52,487 nt of DNA, taken from Hungatella hathewayi WAL-18680. Its GTDB lineage: Bacteria; Bacillota; Clostridia; Lachnospirales; Lachnospiraceae. The position numbers and the translations under genes are program-made. Numbering within the stretch: position 1 is the stretch's first letter; each line of letters begins with the position of its first letter. Location of the stretch: the NCBI RefSeq assembly GCF_000235505.1, contig NZ_JH379027.1, positions 2,255,480 through 2,307,966 on the forward strand. The letters are read 5' to 3'. Positions 1-7,030 of the stretch are shown piece after piece. The notes beneath the pieces are model-generated. The model had not been told where the DNA came from. It saw only the letters and a list, made by a program, of their open reading frames with translations, and did not search any database.

Positions 1-1
1 A

Positions 2-172
2 ATTCCGTCGTACGCCCCGGCCATACGAATACAAAGCGAAGGCCAGGTCTTCGGCATCGGCTGCAAAATCTTCACCATCGCCGGCCCGGTGATTCTATAC
101 GGAATCTTCAGCTCCTGGGTACTGGGAGTGATTTACTGGGTGCTTCAGATGATGGGGATTGTGGGGGCGTAG
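2..172 (+). CDS. spoVAC: Stage V sporulation protein AC, 3' end only
   Basis: Partial gene entering from the left edge; 56 codons remain and end at TAG 170-172. The tail reads SEGQVFGIGCKIFTIAGPV and then a hydrophobic helix with WVLGVIYWVLQMM, which matches the SpoVAC C-terminus, where an EG-x-x-FG-x-G-x-K motif precedes the last membrane segment. SpoVAC is an inner-membrane protein of developing spores that takes part in dipicolinic acid movement during sporulation and germination. Its usual partners spoVAD and spoVAE lie downstream at 895 and 1941, but not directly adjacent as is normal: about 720 bp containing a terminator and an opposite-strand gene intervene. Confidence 0.85.
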   Translation: MPSYAPAIRIQSEGQVFGIGCKIFTIAGPVILYGIFSSWVLGVIYWVLQMMGIVGA

Positions 173-197
173 AAAAGAAACCAATAGAAACAGATAG

Positions 198-252
198 GCA
201 GAATAAGAAGATGGCCGCGCAGGCCATGTTGTTATTCTGCTTTTTTCTTTTA
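198..252 (+). terminator. Intrinsic terminator after spoVAC
   Basis: GCAGAATAA (198-206) pairs with TTATTCTGC (232-240), with an inner ATGGCC/GGCCAT stem, and is followed at once by a T-run (241-251). It lies 25 nt after the spoVAC stop, so transcription from the upstream spoVA genes should end here before spoVAD. Confidence 0.85.
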
Positions 253-264
253 TGATGAAAAGTA

Positions 265-312
265 CCTTTGCAAAATGTGTGTCGATCAGGTGAAAGTCCT
301 TTGCAAAATGTG
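265..312. repeat. 15-bp direct repeat pair
   Basis: CCTTTGCAAAATGTG occurs exactly at 265-279 and 298-312, a spacing of 33 bp (about three helical turns). It lies between the spoVAC terminator and the 3' end of the accessory gene at 338. It could be a protein-binding site pair or a scar of the insertion that split the spoVA operon; no function can be assigned. Confidence 0.6.
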
Positions 313-337
313 ATTGTTTATCTGAAATGTAGTTAGA

Positions 338-700
338 TCATTTCTTCTTGTAAATCGTTGCCCTTCCTTTTGATACACGGAAAATTCCATATTCCTGAGA
401 ATGTGTTCTTACATAATGAGATAGTTGTTTGGCTAGAGTCATTTTATCGCTGCGTGATAAACCGGGCCATTCATCCGGCACAAGGGAAGACACAATAAAT
501 GTGTCGCCATTCTTGCGTTGACTTAAGTTGTTTAACATAACACGTGTTAATGTGTTTATTGGCGATACATTTCCTCGGTTATCTGCATAAAGCATCACAC
601 AGTAGTGTTGAAATGCTGATGTAGAGAATCCTAATTCTTTAGCGAGTGTGGTTACAATATCGAAATCAGATTGCGAATAATTTGAATAAATTCTTGGCAT
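338..700 (-). CDS. Small accessory protein, possibly DUF1413-like
   Basis: 120-aa protein whose ATG at 700-698 follows GAGAGGAG with about 8 nt spacing. I do not recognise it firmly. The C-terminal half (FIVSSLVPDEWPGLSRSDKM followed by a polar segment and an IFRVSKG-x-x-x-IYKKK end) resembles the short DUF1413-type domain, whose members have an initial hydrophobic strand, a conserved W and a closing I-x-x-Y. The N-terminal half is a helix-rich segment that might form a ribbon-helix-helix-like fold. The gene is AT-rich compared with its spoVA neighbours and oriented against them, which suggests insertion. Its promoter overlaps a long perfect palindrome (722-765), so it is probably tightly regulated, perhaps by itself. 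Confidence 0.5.
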   Translation of the reverse strand: MPRIYSNYSQSDFDIVTTLAKELGFSTSAFQHYCVMLYADNRGNVSPINTLTRVMLNNLSQRKNGDTFIVSSLVPDEWPGLSRSDKMTLAKQLSHYVRTHSQEYGIFRVSKGRATIYKKK

Positions 701-721
701 AAAAATACTCCTCTCTATTCC

Positions 722-775
722 TAAAGTAAGGTGCTAATATAATGATATAGTAGCACCTTACTTTAACTCTGTCAA
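722..775 (-). promoter_or_regulatory. Promoter with 15-bp palindromic operator
   Basis: On the minus strand TTGACA (775-770) is followed after 17 bp by TACTAT (752-747), a good sigma-A promoter for the gene at 700. Overlapping it is a perfect 15-bp inverted repeat: TAAAGTAAGGTGCTA (722-736) and its complement (751-765) with a 14-bp AT-rich spacer. The -10 box sits between the two arms, so a dimer bound here should block transcription. No known regulator family is recognised from this site. Confidence 0.75.
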
Positions 776-894
776 TGATTTTTTGTAAAATGCATATAAA
801 AGTGAAAACTGGACAAATTATTATTGAAAAGAACTGGGATATGATAATCTGTCGGTCGGCGGGTTTGGCGATACTAGAACAGGAGGACATGCAG

Positions 895-1908
895 ATGCAG
901 GTTGGTAAGGCGAGTGTCAGATTTGAGAAGCCGCCTGTGATTGAGGCGGCGGCTTCGATTGCGGGGAAGAAGGAGGGGGAAGGACCGCTGGGGAAGATGA
1001 TTGACCTGGTGGTGGAGGATGCCATGTTTGGGACAGACAACTGGGAGCAGGCGGAGAGTACCCTTCAGAAGAAAACGGCCCTGATGGCGATGGAGAAGGG
1101 GGGCCTTCAGAAGAAGGATATCCGCTATCTGTTCGCCGGGGATTTGCTGGGGCAGCTGATTGCCACTTCTTTTGGTCTGATGGATTTAGAGGTGCCCCTG
1201 TTTGGACTTTACGGGGCCTGCTCGACCATGGGAGAGTCCCTAAGCCTTGGGGCCATGACGGTGCAGGCCGGTTATGCCGAGCGGGTGATGGCGGTGGCAT
1301 CCAGCCATTTCGCCACGGCGGAGAAGCAGTTCCGCTTCCCGTTGGCTTACGGAAACCAGCGGCCGTTTTCCGCCACCTGGACCGTAACCGGCTGTGGGGC
1401 GGTGGTTCTGTCGGCGGAGGGAAAGAAGGGGATGGCCAGGGTGGCGGGAATCACCACCGGACGTATCGTGGACATGGGGGCGACAGACTCCATGAACATG
1501 GGAGCTGCAATGGCGCCGTCGGCCTATCACACCATCCGGCAGAACTTTGAGGATATGGATGTGAATGAGACCTATTATGACAAAATCATAACCGGAGATT
1601 TGGGAGAAATCGGGCGGAAGATTCTGCTGGATTTCATGAAGAAGGACGGCTATGATTTGGAGGATGTCCATATGGACTGCGGCATGGAAATCTTTGACAA
1701 GGAGTCCCAGGACACCCACGCCGGCGGCAGCGGCTGTGGCTGCGCGGCGGTGACCCTGTGCTCCATGATTCTGCCAAAGATTCAGGACGGAACCTGGAAG
1801 CGGGTGCTGTTTGTGCCGACGGGGGCCCTGCTCTCCACCGTCAGCTTCAACGAGGGCCAGAGCATCCCCGGTATCGCCCACGGCGTGATGCTGGAGCATA
1901 TTGACTAA
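895..1908 (+). CDS. spoVAD: Stage V sporulation protein AD
   Basis: 337-aa SpoVAD, the cytoplasmic-side DPA-binding component of the spore SpoVA channel, with a thiolase/ketosynthase-like fold. It contains FGLYGACSTMGESL, FRFPLAYGNQRPFSATWTVT and a C-terminal HAGGSGCGCAAVTL, all characteristic of the family, and has the usual length. The start at 895 is chosen because AGGAGG (881-886) lies 8 nt upstream; the ATG at 889 is only 2 nt from that site, and an upstream in-frame ATG at 775 lacks a ribosome site. It is followed after 32 nt by spoVAE. The usual upstream neighbour, spoVAC, is separated by a terminator and an accessory gene, so this gene needs its own promoter or readthrough. No clear sigma-G promoter was seen. 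Confidence 0.95.
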   Translation: MQVGKASVRFEKPPVIEAAASIAGKKEGEGPLGKMIDLVVEDAMFGTDNWEQAESTLQKKTALMAMEKGGLQKKDIRYLFAGDLLGQLIATSFGLMDLEVPLFGLYGACSTMGESLSLGAMTVQAGYAERVMAVASSHFATAEKQFRFPLAYGNQRPFSATWTVTGCGAVVLSAEGKKGMARVAGITTGRIVDMGATDSMNMGAAMAPSAYHTIRQNFEDMDVNETYYDKIITGDLGEIGRKILLDFMKKDGYDLEDVHMDCGMEIFDKESQDTHAGGSGCGCAAVTLCSMILPKIQDGTWKRVLFVPTGALLSTVSFNEGQSIPGIAHGVMLEHID

Positions 1909-1940
1909 GCGGAATTGACGAAAAGTAGAGGTGGACATTC

Positions 1941-2297
1941 ATGGACTATGTAAAAGCATTTTTAATCGGCGGCATCATCTGCGCCCTGGCCCAGATTCTC
2001 ATGGACAAGACGAAAATGATGCCGGGCCGTGTGATGGTGACCCTGGTGGTGACAGGAACCATCCTAGGCGCCATCGGCATCTACGAGCCCTTCGCCAAAT
2101 GGGCCGGCGCCGGCGCCACCGTGCCGCTGCTGGGCTTTGGCAATACCCTGTGGAAGGGCGTCAAAGAGGGATTGCAGCAGGACGGCTTCCTGGGCGTCTT
2201 CAAAGGCGGATTTACCTCCAGCGCGGTGGGAATATCGGGAGCGCTGATATTCGGATATCTGGGTTCGCTGATATTTAAGCCGAAGATGAAGGATTAA
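1941..2297 (+). CDS. spoVAE: Stage V sporulation protein AE (SpoVAEb type)
   Basis: 118-aa integral membrane protein of the spore inner-membrane SpoVA complex. It has the family's typical start (MDYVKAFLIGGIICALAQIL), a second helix at about residues 32-50, an amphipathic GVKEGLQQDGFLGVFKGGFT segment and a last hydrophobic helix near residues 95-112. GAGGTGG ends about 7 nt before the ATG. It forms a two-gene unit with spoVAD, 32 nt apart. Its stop lies 25 nt from the convergent stop of the ABC gene at 2323, with no obvious terminator in between. Confidence 0.93.
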   Translation: MDYVKAFLIGGIICALAQILMDKTKMMPGRVMVTLVVTGTILGAIGIYEPFAKWAGAGATVPLLGFGNTLWKGVKEGLQQDGFLGVFKGGFTSSAVGISGALIFGYLGSLIFKPKMKD

Positions 2298-2322
2298 ATA
2301 AGAGAACAACCCGCCGCGGATA

Positions 2323-4176
2323 TTAAGAAACCTTGGCGGCAAACTGGCTCTGGTACAGTTCGGCATAAAATCCGTTCTGCCGTATCAGCTCCTCGTGGGT
2401 GCCCTGTTCCACAATGGTGCCATCCCGCATCACCAGAATCAAATCGGCATCGCGGATGGTGGACAGCCTGTGTGCAATCACAAAGCTGGTACGGCCCTTC
2501 ATCAGGTGATTCATCGCCTTCTGGATTTCAATTTCCGTCCTGGTATCCACACTGGAGGTAGCTTCATCGAGAATCAGGATGGAGGGATCGGCCAGGATGA
2601 CCCTTGCGATGGTCAGCAGCTGTTTTTGTCCCACGGAGATTCCCGTCAGCTCATCATCCAGAACGGTCTCATAGCCCTGGGGCAGAGTGCGGATAAAATG
2701 GTCGATTCTGGCCGCCTTTGCCGCCCTTTTAATATCCTCCATGGAGGCGTCACTCCGCCCATAGGCAATATTTTCCGCAATGGTGCCGTTAAACAGCCAG
2801 GTATCCTGCAGCACCATGCCAAGAATGGAGCGCAGCTCGCTGCGGCTCATGTCGATGATATTGACGCCGTCGATGGTGATTTTGCCGCTCTGAAGTTCAT
2901 AGAACCGCATCAACAGATTGACAAGCGTCGTTTTCCCCGCTCCGGTAGGCCCCACAACCGCAATCTTGCTGCCGGCCTTGACAAAGATATTGATATTTTT
3001 CATCAGAATATGGTCGTCCCGGTATCCAAACCGGACCTGCTCGAAGGTGACGGCGCCTTTGGGCTGGGAAATCATTTTCGTCTGGACCGCGTCCGGAATT
3101 TCTTCCAGCTCATCCTGAATCTGGTACACACGCTCCGAGGAAGCGATGGCTCCCCGCAGACTGTTCATTGTGAAGGACAGCTGAGTGATGGGCTCGGATA
3201 TCTGGTTGACATACTGAAATATCGCCTGGATTTCCCCGATGGTAATGCTGCCGCTTATGACAGCCATAGCGCCCCGGATGGCAATCATTACATAGCCAAT
3301 CTGCCCCATCAGCCGAACCAGAGGATTGATGGCGTAGGTGACAAACTGGGCCTTCGTTGATGTTCTTCGCAGCTTCTCATTCAGCTTATCATTGGTATTT
3401 ATCATATCCTGCTGCAAATGATAGGCCTTGATAATGCTGTTGCCTGTAAATGCCTCCTCAATATTGGCATTCAGCTCCCCCAGCGCGGCCTGGTTGGCGG
3501 CGTAATAGCGGTGTGTCCTTGTGGAAATGATGGCCGCAATCATAATGCTTGCAATAATTGTGCCCAGTGCAATCAAAGTCAGAGAAGGGCTGATGGACAC
3601 CATCATCGCAAAGGCGCCAATCACGGTGATAACCGCGGAAATCAACTGGGTCAGACTCTCCTGGAGCGTATCGGAGACCTTCTCCAAGTCGCTGGTCACC
3701 CGGCTCAAAATATCCCCTTTTTTGTGGGTGTCATAATAGCGCAGCGGAAGCCGGTTTAACTTGTCGCTGATGGATTCCCGCAGGGAAAGCGTCAGGTTTT
3801 GCGACACACTGGCCATGAGGTACTGCGGGATATAGTTGAAAAGGGCGCTTAACAGATACAGCCCTAATATTGTGAGCATAATGCCGCCCACCGCGGCTCC
3901 GACTGCCTCAGCGGCTCCGCCAAGGCTCTGGGAACGCTGGATAGCGTCAAAAATCTCATTGATGGCCTGGCCGATGAGAGCCGGGGTTAAAATGCTGCAT
4001 AGGGCGGAAATCGCCAGGCAGACAGCCACAATCGCAATTTTCAGTTTCTGTTTTAAGAAATCCTTGAGAAAGCGCTTGATAGTTCCTTTCGCATTCTGCG
4101 GGCGCTCGGACGACATATCATCCCCCCAGAAATCAACATTTCCCTGGGTCTCTAACATCTCTTTTTCGTCATTCAT
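2323..4176 (-). CDS. Heterodimeric ABC exporter subunit, TMD-NBD (partner 2)
   Basis: 617-aa half-transporter with an N-terminal six-helix exporter domain and a C-terminal ATPase: Walker A GPTGAGKTT, Q-loop VLQDTWLFNGT, Walker B SILILDEATSSVD with an intact catalytic Glu, and H-loop VIAHRLST. The signature motif is degenerate (ISVGQKQ instead of LSGGQ). The ATG overlaps the TGA of the upstream partner by 4 bp, so the two are translationally coupled. A 50-residue polar N-terminal extension, with DFWGDDMSSERPQNAKG, precedes the first helix, as in LmrD/TM288/YheH-type partners. Substrate unknown; the MarR repressor in the operon suggests a drug or toxic small molecule. Confidence 0.9.
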   Translation of the reverse strand: MNDEKEMLETQGNVDFWGDDMSSERPQNAKGTIKRFLKDFLKQKLKIAIVAVCLAISALCSILTPALIGQAINEIFDAIQRSQSLGGAAEAVGAAVGGIMLTILGLYLLSALFNYIPQYLMASVSQNLTLSLRESISDKLNRLPLRYYDTHKKGDILSRVTSDLEKVSDTLQESLTQLISAVITVIGAFAMMVSISPSLTLIALGTIIASIMIAAIISTRTHRYYAANQAALGELNANIEEAFTGNSIIKAYHLQQDMINTNDKLNEKLRRTSTKAQFVTYAINPLVRLMGQIGYVMIAIRGAMAVISGSITIGEIQAIFQYVNQISEPITQLSFTMNSLRGAIASSERVYQIQDELEEIPDAVQTKMISQPKGAVTFEQVRFGYRDDHILMKNINIFVKAGSKIAVVGPTGAGKTTLVNLLMRFYELQSGKITIDGVNIIDMSRSELRSILGMVLQDTWLFNGTIAENIAYGRSDASMEDIKRAAKAARIDHFIRTLPQGYETVLDDELTGISVGQKQLLTIARVILADPSILILDEATSSVDTRTEIEIQKAMNHLMKGRTSFVIAHRLSTIRDADLILVMRDGTIVEQGTHEELIRQNGFYAELYQSQFAAKVS

Positions 4177-5900
4177 GCTAATTCCTCCCTGCTTAACTGA
4201 GACTGTGCAATCTGCTGGTAGATGAGACAGCTGTGCAGAAGTTCCTGGTGGGTTCCCTTGCCCACAATCCGGCCCTCGTCCAGCACAATAATCTGGTCCG
4301 CGTCAACAATGGTGCTGATTCGCTGTGCGACGATAATCACCGCACTGTCCGTCACTTCCTGTTTCAGCGCCTGGCGGAGTCTGGCATCGGTCTTGAAATC
4401 CAGGGCGGAAAAGCTGTCGTCAAACATATAAATATCCGGTTTTTTGATAATGGCTCTCGCAATGGAAAGACGCTGTTTCTGTCCTCCTGAAAAATTGCTG
4501 CCGCCCTGGGAAACCGGGGTGAGCAGTCCTTTCTCCGTCTGCACGATAAAATCGTCAATCTGGGCGATGCCTGCCGCCCGGTGCATTTCCTCATCCGTGG
4601 CATCCTTTTTGCCGTGGCGCAGGTTATCCATGATGGTTCCGCTAAACAGAAACGCCTTTTGGGGAACGTAGCCGATTTTATCCCGCAGTTCCTCCTGGGG
4701 ATATTCCCGCACGTCTTTTCCGTCAATGAGAATGTGACCCTGCTGCACATCGTAAAACCGCAGCAGAAGACTGGCAATGGTGGATTTCCCGGACCCCGTG
4801 CTGCCGATGATGGCCGTCGTCTGGCCCTTCCTGGCTGTGAAGGAAATGTCATGCAGTACCGGCTCCTCCGCGCCGGCATAGCGGAAGGTCACATTCTGAA
4901 ATTCCACTTTGGCCCCGGTCGATGGAACGTGAAACGGAACCACCTGACCGGCAAACTCCGAATTCGTGTTCAGAACCTGGTTAATCCGGCGGACACAGGT
5001 CTGCGCCCGGGGAATGTAGAGAAACACGTACACGCCCATCAGCAGATACATCAGGGTGAGCATGGCATATTCAATCATAGCCATAATATCTCCAATCTGC
5101 ATCTGGCCGGCAGCCGCCTGCTGGCCGCCAATCCAGACAATGATGAGGGTACAGAAATTCATCAAAATCATGACAAGGGGTATCATAGCGGCATACAGTT
5201 TGTTGGCTTTTATCGCGGTGTCCGCATATTCGCGGAACGTTTCGTCCGTCTTCATTTTCTCATACCGGCTGCGGTTAAAGGCCCGAATCACTCGGACCCC
5301 GATGATGCTCTGCCTGACGGTGCGGTTGATGTTGTCAAGCATGGACTGGAGTTTTTCATAGATCGGAATCAGCTTTTTGCCAAGAGCTAACGTGAGCAGG
5401 ATGACAAGGAGCATAAATCCCATGATAATGAGCGCCAGAAGCCGGTTTTTGGAAAATGCCAGCACCAGTCCGGCGACAGTCATAAAAGGGGCGGGCAGGA
5501 GCATTTCCACTACGGCAGAAAATGCCTGCTGTACCTGGGCCACATCGTTGGTGCTGCGTGTGATTAAGGACGCGGCGCCAAACTGTTGAAAATCATTGAC
5601 TGAGAAATCCTGGACCTTGCGAAACAGCGCCCCACGGATATCCCGGCCCATGCCGGTGGAAATATAGGTGGATGTGTAGGTGCCGAGAATGGAAACCAGG
5701 GCGGTAATCATAGCGGTCAACAGCATGAAGCCTCCTGTTTTCCAGACAAAATTCAAATCGCCTGCCACAATTCCGTTGTTTACAATGTCGGCAGTGAGCG
5801 TTGGGATATACAGGGTTCCTATCACCTGGACAAAGAGCAGGAACAACATCAGGATTATCCGCTTTTTGTAAGGTTTTAAAAATTGTAACATGTTTTTCAT
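4173..5900 (-). CDS. Heterodimeric ABC exporter subunit, TMD-NBD (partner 1)
   Basis: 575-aa half-transporter: six membrane helices, then Walker A GSTGSGKST, canonical signature FSGGQKQRLS, and Walker B IYMFDDSFSALD, in which the catalytic Glu is replaced by Asp. Combined with the degenerate signature in its partner, this gives one degenerate and one consensus ATP site, the pattern of asymmetric heterodimers such as TM287/288, BmrCD and LmrCD. The start at 5900 is set by AAAGGAG 8 nt upstream. The frame stays open upstream to 6107 with another ATG at 6017, but that start would force translation through the terminator hairpin at 5922-5943. It is co-directional with the MarR gene, probably in one operon, with an attenuator in front. 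Confidence 0.9.
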   Translation of the reverse strand: MKNMLQFLKPYKKRIILMLFLLFVQVIGTLYIPTLTADIVNNGIVAGDLNFVWKTGGFMLLTAMITALVSILGTYTSTYISTGMGRDIRGALFRKVQDFSVNDFQQFGAASLITRSTNDVAQVQQAFSAVVEMLLPAPFMTVAGLVLAFSKNRLLALIIMGFMLLVILLTLALGKKLIPIYEKLQSMLDNINRTVRQSIIGVRVIRAFNRSRYEKMKTDETFREYADTAIKANKLYAAMIPLVMILMNFCTLIIVWIGGQQAAAGQMQIGDIMAMIEYAMLTLMYLLMGVYVFLYIPRAQTCVRRINQVLNTNSEFAGQVVPFHVPSTGAKVEFQNVTFRYAGAEEPVLHDISFTARKGQTTAIIGSTGSGKSTIASLLLRFYDVQQGHILIDGKDVREYPQEELRDKIGYVPQKAFLFSGTIMDNLRHGKKDATDEEMHRAAGIAQIDDFIVQTEKGLLTPVSQGGSNFSGGQKQRLSIARAIIKKPDIYMFDDSFSALDFKTDARLRQALKQEVTDSAVIIVAQRISTIVDADQIIVLDEGRIVGKGTHQELLHSCLIYQQIAQSQLSREELA

Positions 5901-5921
5901 ATCAAAATCTCCTTTAAATAA

Positions 5922-5943
5922 AGAGTCTGCCTCGGCAGACTCT
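5922..5943 (-). terminator. Leader terminator/attenuator before the ABC pair
   Basis: AGAGTCTGCC and its exact complement GGCAGACTCT are separated by only 2 nt. On the minus strand the stem is followed by TTTATTT, then the AAAGGAG ribosome site of the ABC gene. An intrinsic terminator between promoter and ribosome site implies conditional readthrough. Confidence 0.7.
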
Positions 5944-6094
5944 CGCGCCGGAGTGACCTCACTGCGTGCGAGGCCGCACTCCGTTGGGTCAGACCCCGCG
6001 GTTGCTTCAGCAGCCATACTACCTTTAACGCGGAGTGCGCATCCCCCGGAGGGCTTTTGTATAACAGGACGCACTTTCCTGTTATATAAAAATA
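5944..6094 (-). other. Structured GC-rich leader upstream of the ABC genes
   Basis: This 150-nt stretch has several competing inverted repeats: CGGAGTG (5949-5955) against CACTCCG (5977-5983), a second GCGGAGTGCGC block near 6030-6040, and ATAACAGGA/TCCTGTTAT (6061-6069/6077-6085). It also contains an ATG at 6017 behind AAAGG, in frame with the ABC gene. The arrangement fits an attenuation leader in which a moving or stalled ribosome prevents the 5922-5943 terminator from forming. It may alternatively be a dispersed intergenic repeat. Both are inferences. Confidence 0.4.
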
Positions 6095-6136
6095 GAGCCG
6101 ACAACACACGATAGTTTCACTCGTGGTTATCGGCTC
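6095..6136 (-). terminator. Terminator at the end of the KTR gene
   Basis: On the minus strand GAGCCGATAACCACGA pairs (with mismatches) with TCGTGTGTTGTCGGCTC and is followed by TATTTTTATA. It overlaps the stop codon of the gene ending at 6127, so part of the marR transcript should stop here and part continue into the ABC leader. Confidence 0.65.
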
Positions 6137-6312
6137 TGCGTCTTTGCGTCTGGCTCATTGATAATAGCCGTATGAAATTGTTTTACCTGAATCAATGTCT
6201 CCCGCTTGCATTTGGGGCAGAAGAGGGGGAAATTTTCCAGCACGGTATGTTCAAGGACTTTTACTCTTGTTTTGCCCTGGCAGTGCGGGCACAAAATCCA
6301 CTGGGAATTCAC
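6127..6312 (-). CDS. Cysteine-rich KTR domain protein
   Basis: 61-aa zinc-ribbon-like protein with two CxxC knuckles, C8-P-H-C11 and C32-P-K-C35, and the KTR motif directly after the first (QGKTR). This matches the small cysteine-rich KTR family that is frequent in Lachnospiraceae, often near mobile or drug-resistance genes; its function is unknown. Its start overlaps the end of the upstream marR gene by 4 bp, so the two are translationally coupled. It probably binds zinc through the four cysteines; a role in sensing or in assisting the regulator is conjecture. Confidence 0.75.
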   Translation of the reverse strand: MNSQWILCPHCQGKTRVKVLEHTVLENFPLFCPKCKRETLIQVKQFHTAIINEPDAKTQSR

Positions 6313-6779
6313 GGGGTGTCACTTCCTTTCATCTCAAAAAGATGGTTCAGCTCTTCCGCGAAGATGAGATGCTGCTTTTCGGTAAGACTGAGAAACAGGC
6401 AGCGCTCCTCCTCCGTCATCTGGGAAAATGCTTTCAACTCCGCATTCAGGACAGGGACAATGTATTTCTGGCAGAATTCCGTCCCCTTTTCCGTCAGACA
6501 GATGGCCTTGCTGTTGCGGGCAGCAGCCATCTGCTCCAGATAGACGTAACCCTCCTTTACCAGGTTGTTGATGGCGGAATTCACGGTCTGCTTCGGAAGA
6601 CACCACAGTTCAGCCAGAGCATTCTGCGTGTATACTTCCTCAAAATCACACAGAAAATACATCACCCAAAATGCCGTATCAGAAATCCCCAAATGAACCG
6701 CACAGCGGTGATACAATTCATCCTGCTGCTTATCCAGCCTGACCAGTTCCGCCCTCTGTTCCTGTACACTGTTTTTCAT
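6309..6779 (-). CDS. MarR-family transcriptional repressor
   Basis: 156-aa winged-helix protein. The DNA-binding part includes NALAELWCLPKQTVNSAINN followed by a wing (KEGYVYLEQMAAARNSKAIC) and a long C-terminal dimerisation helix. The start at 6779 follows AAGGAGG closely; an in-frame ATG at 6851 is rejected because it lies upstream of the promoter elements. It is the first gene of a probable operon marR-KTR-ABC-ABC. Two palindromes sharing the half-site AATCCGA sit on its own promoter (6801-6816, 6828-6845), so autorepression relieved by a ligand, probably a substrate of the exporter, is the likely mode. Confidence 0.88.
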   Translation of the reverse strand: MKNSVQEQRAELVRLDKQQDELYHRCAVHLGISDTAFWVMYFLCDFEEVYTQNALAELWCLPKQTVNSAINNLVKEGYVYLEQMAAARNSKAICLTEKGTEFCQKYIVPVLNAELKAFSQMTEEERCLFLSLTEKQHLIFAEELNHLFEMKGSDTP

Positions 6780-6798
6780 AAGAACCTCCTTGTGTTTT

Positions 6799-6851
6799 AA
6801 AATCCGATTTCGGATTATTGGAAGTATAAATCCGAATTCGGATTTTGTCAA
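6799..6851 (-). promoter_or_regulatory. marR promoter with two palindromic operators
   Basis: Minus strand: TTGACA (6851-6846), 17 bp, TATACT (6828-6823). AAATCCGAATTCGGATTT (6828-6845) is an 18-bp perfect palindrome filling the spacer. A second copy, AATCCGATTTCGGATT (6801-6816), lies just downstream of the -10 box, with centres 28 bp apart. Both positions would block polymerase. Confidence 0.85.
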
Positions 6852-6922
6852 GGGAGTTCATAGAAATTTTATAAATTGGCAGCGCTTAGGGAGATACATT
6901 TTCTAAAGGACATAGTGTGATG

Positions 6923-6951
6923 TTGACAACATGTGTGCGGTTGTATATAAT
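6923..6951 (+). promoter_or_regulatory. Consensus sigma-A promoter for the GNAT gene
   Basis: TTGACA (6923-6928), exactly 17 bp, TATAAT (6946-6951): a perfect consensus. It directs a short leader that meets a terminator at 6975. Confidence 0.85.
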
Positions 6952-6974
6952 GGTGAAAATCAATTTTATTACAG

Positions 6975-7002
6975 CAAAAGCCCCCCAGTGGGAGGGCTTT
7001 TG
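6975..7002 (+). terminator. Leader terminator before the GNAT gene
   Basis: CAAAAGCCC (6975-6983) pairs with GGGCTTTTG (6994-7002). It sits between the promoter and the ribosome site, so expression of the gene at 7031 needs readthrough. The T-tract is short (TTTT), so termination may be partial. Confidence 0.65.
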
Positions 7003-7030
7003 GCGTATCAGGGGAAGGGAGGTACATACA

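Noticed and set aside
1240-1938. 232-codon minus-strand frame inside spoVAD
   Set aside because: Mirror of the spoVAD codon pattern, rich in His and Gly; spoVAD is unmistakable.
2395-3360. 321-codon plus-strand frame inside the ABC exporter gene
   Set aside because: Antisense shadow of a conserved ATPase and membrane domain; no start signals.
6917-7030. 38-residue N-terminal extension of the GNAT protein
   Set aside because: Its ATG lies upstream of the -35 box of the only clear promoter.
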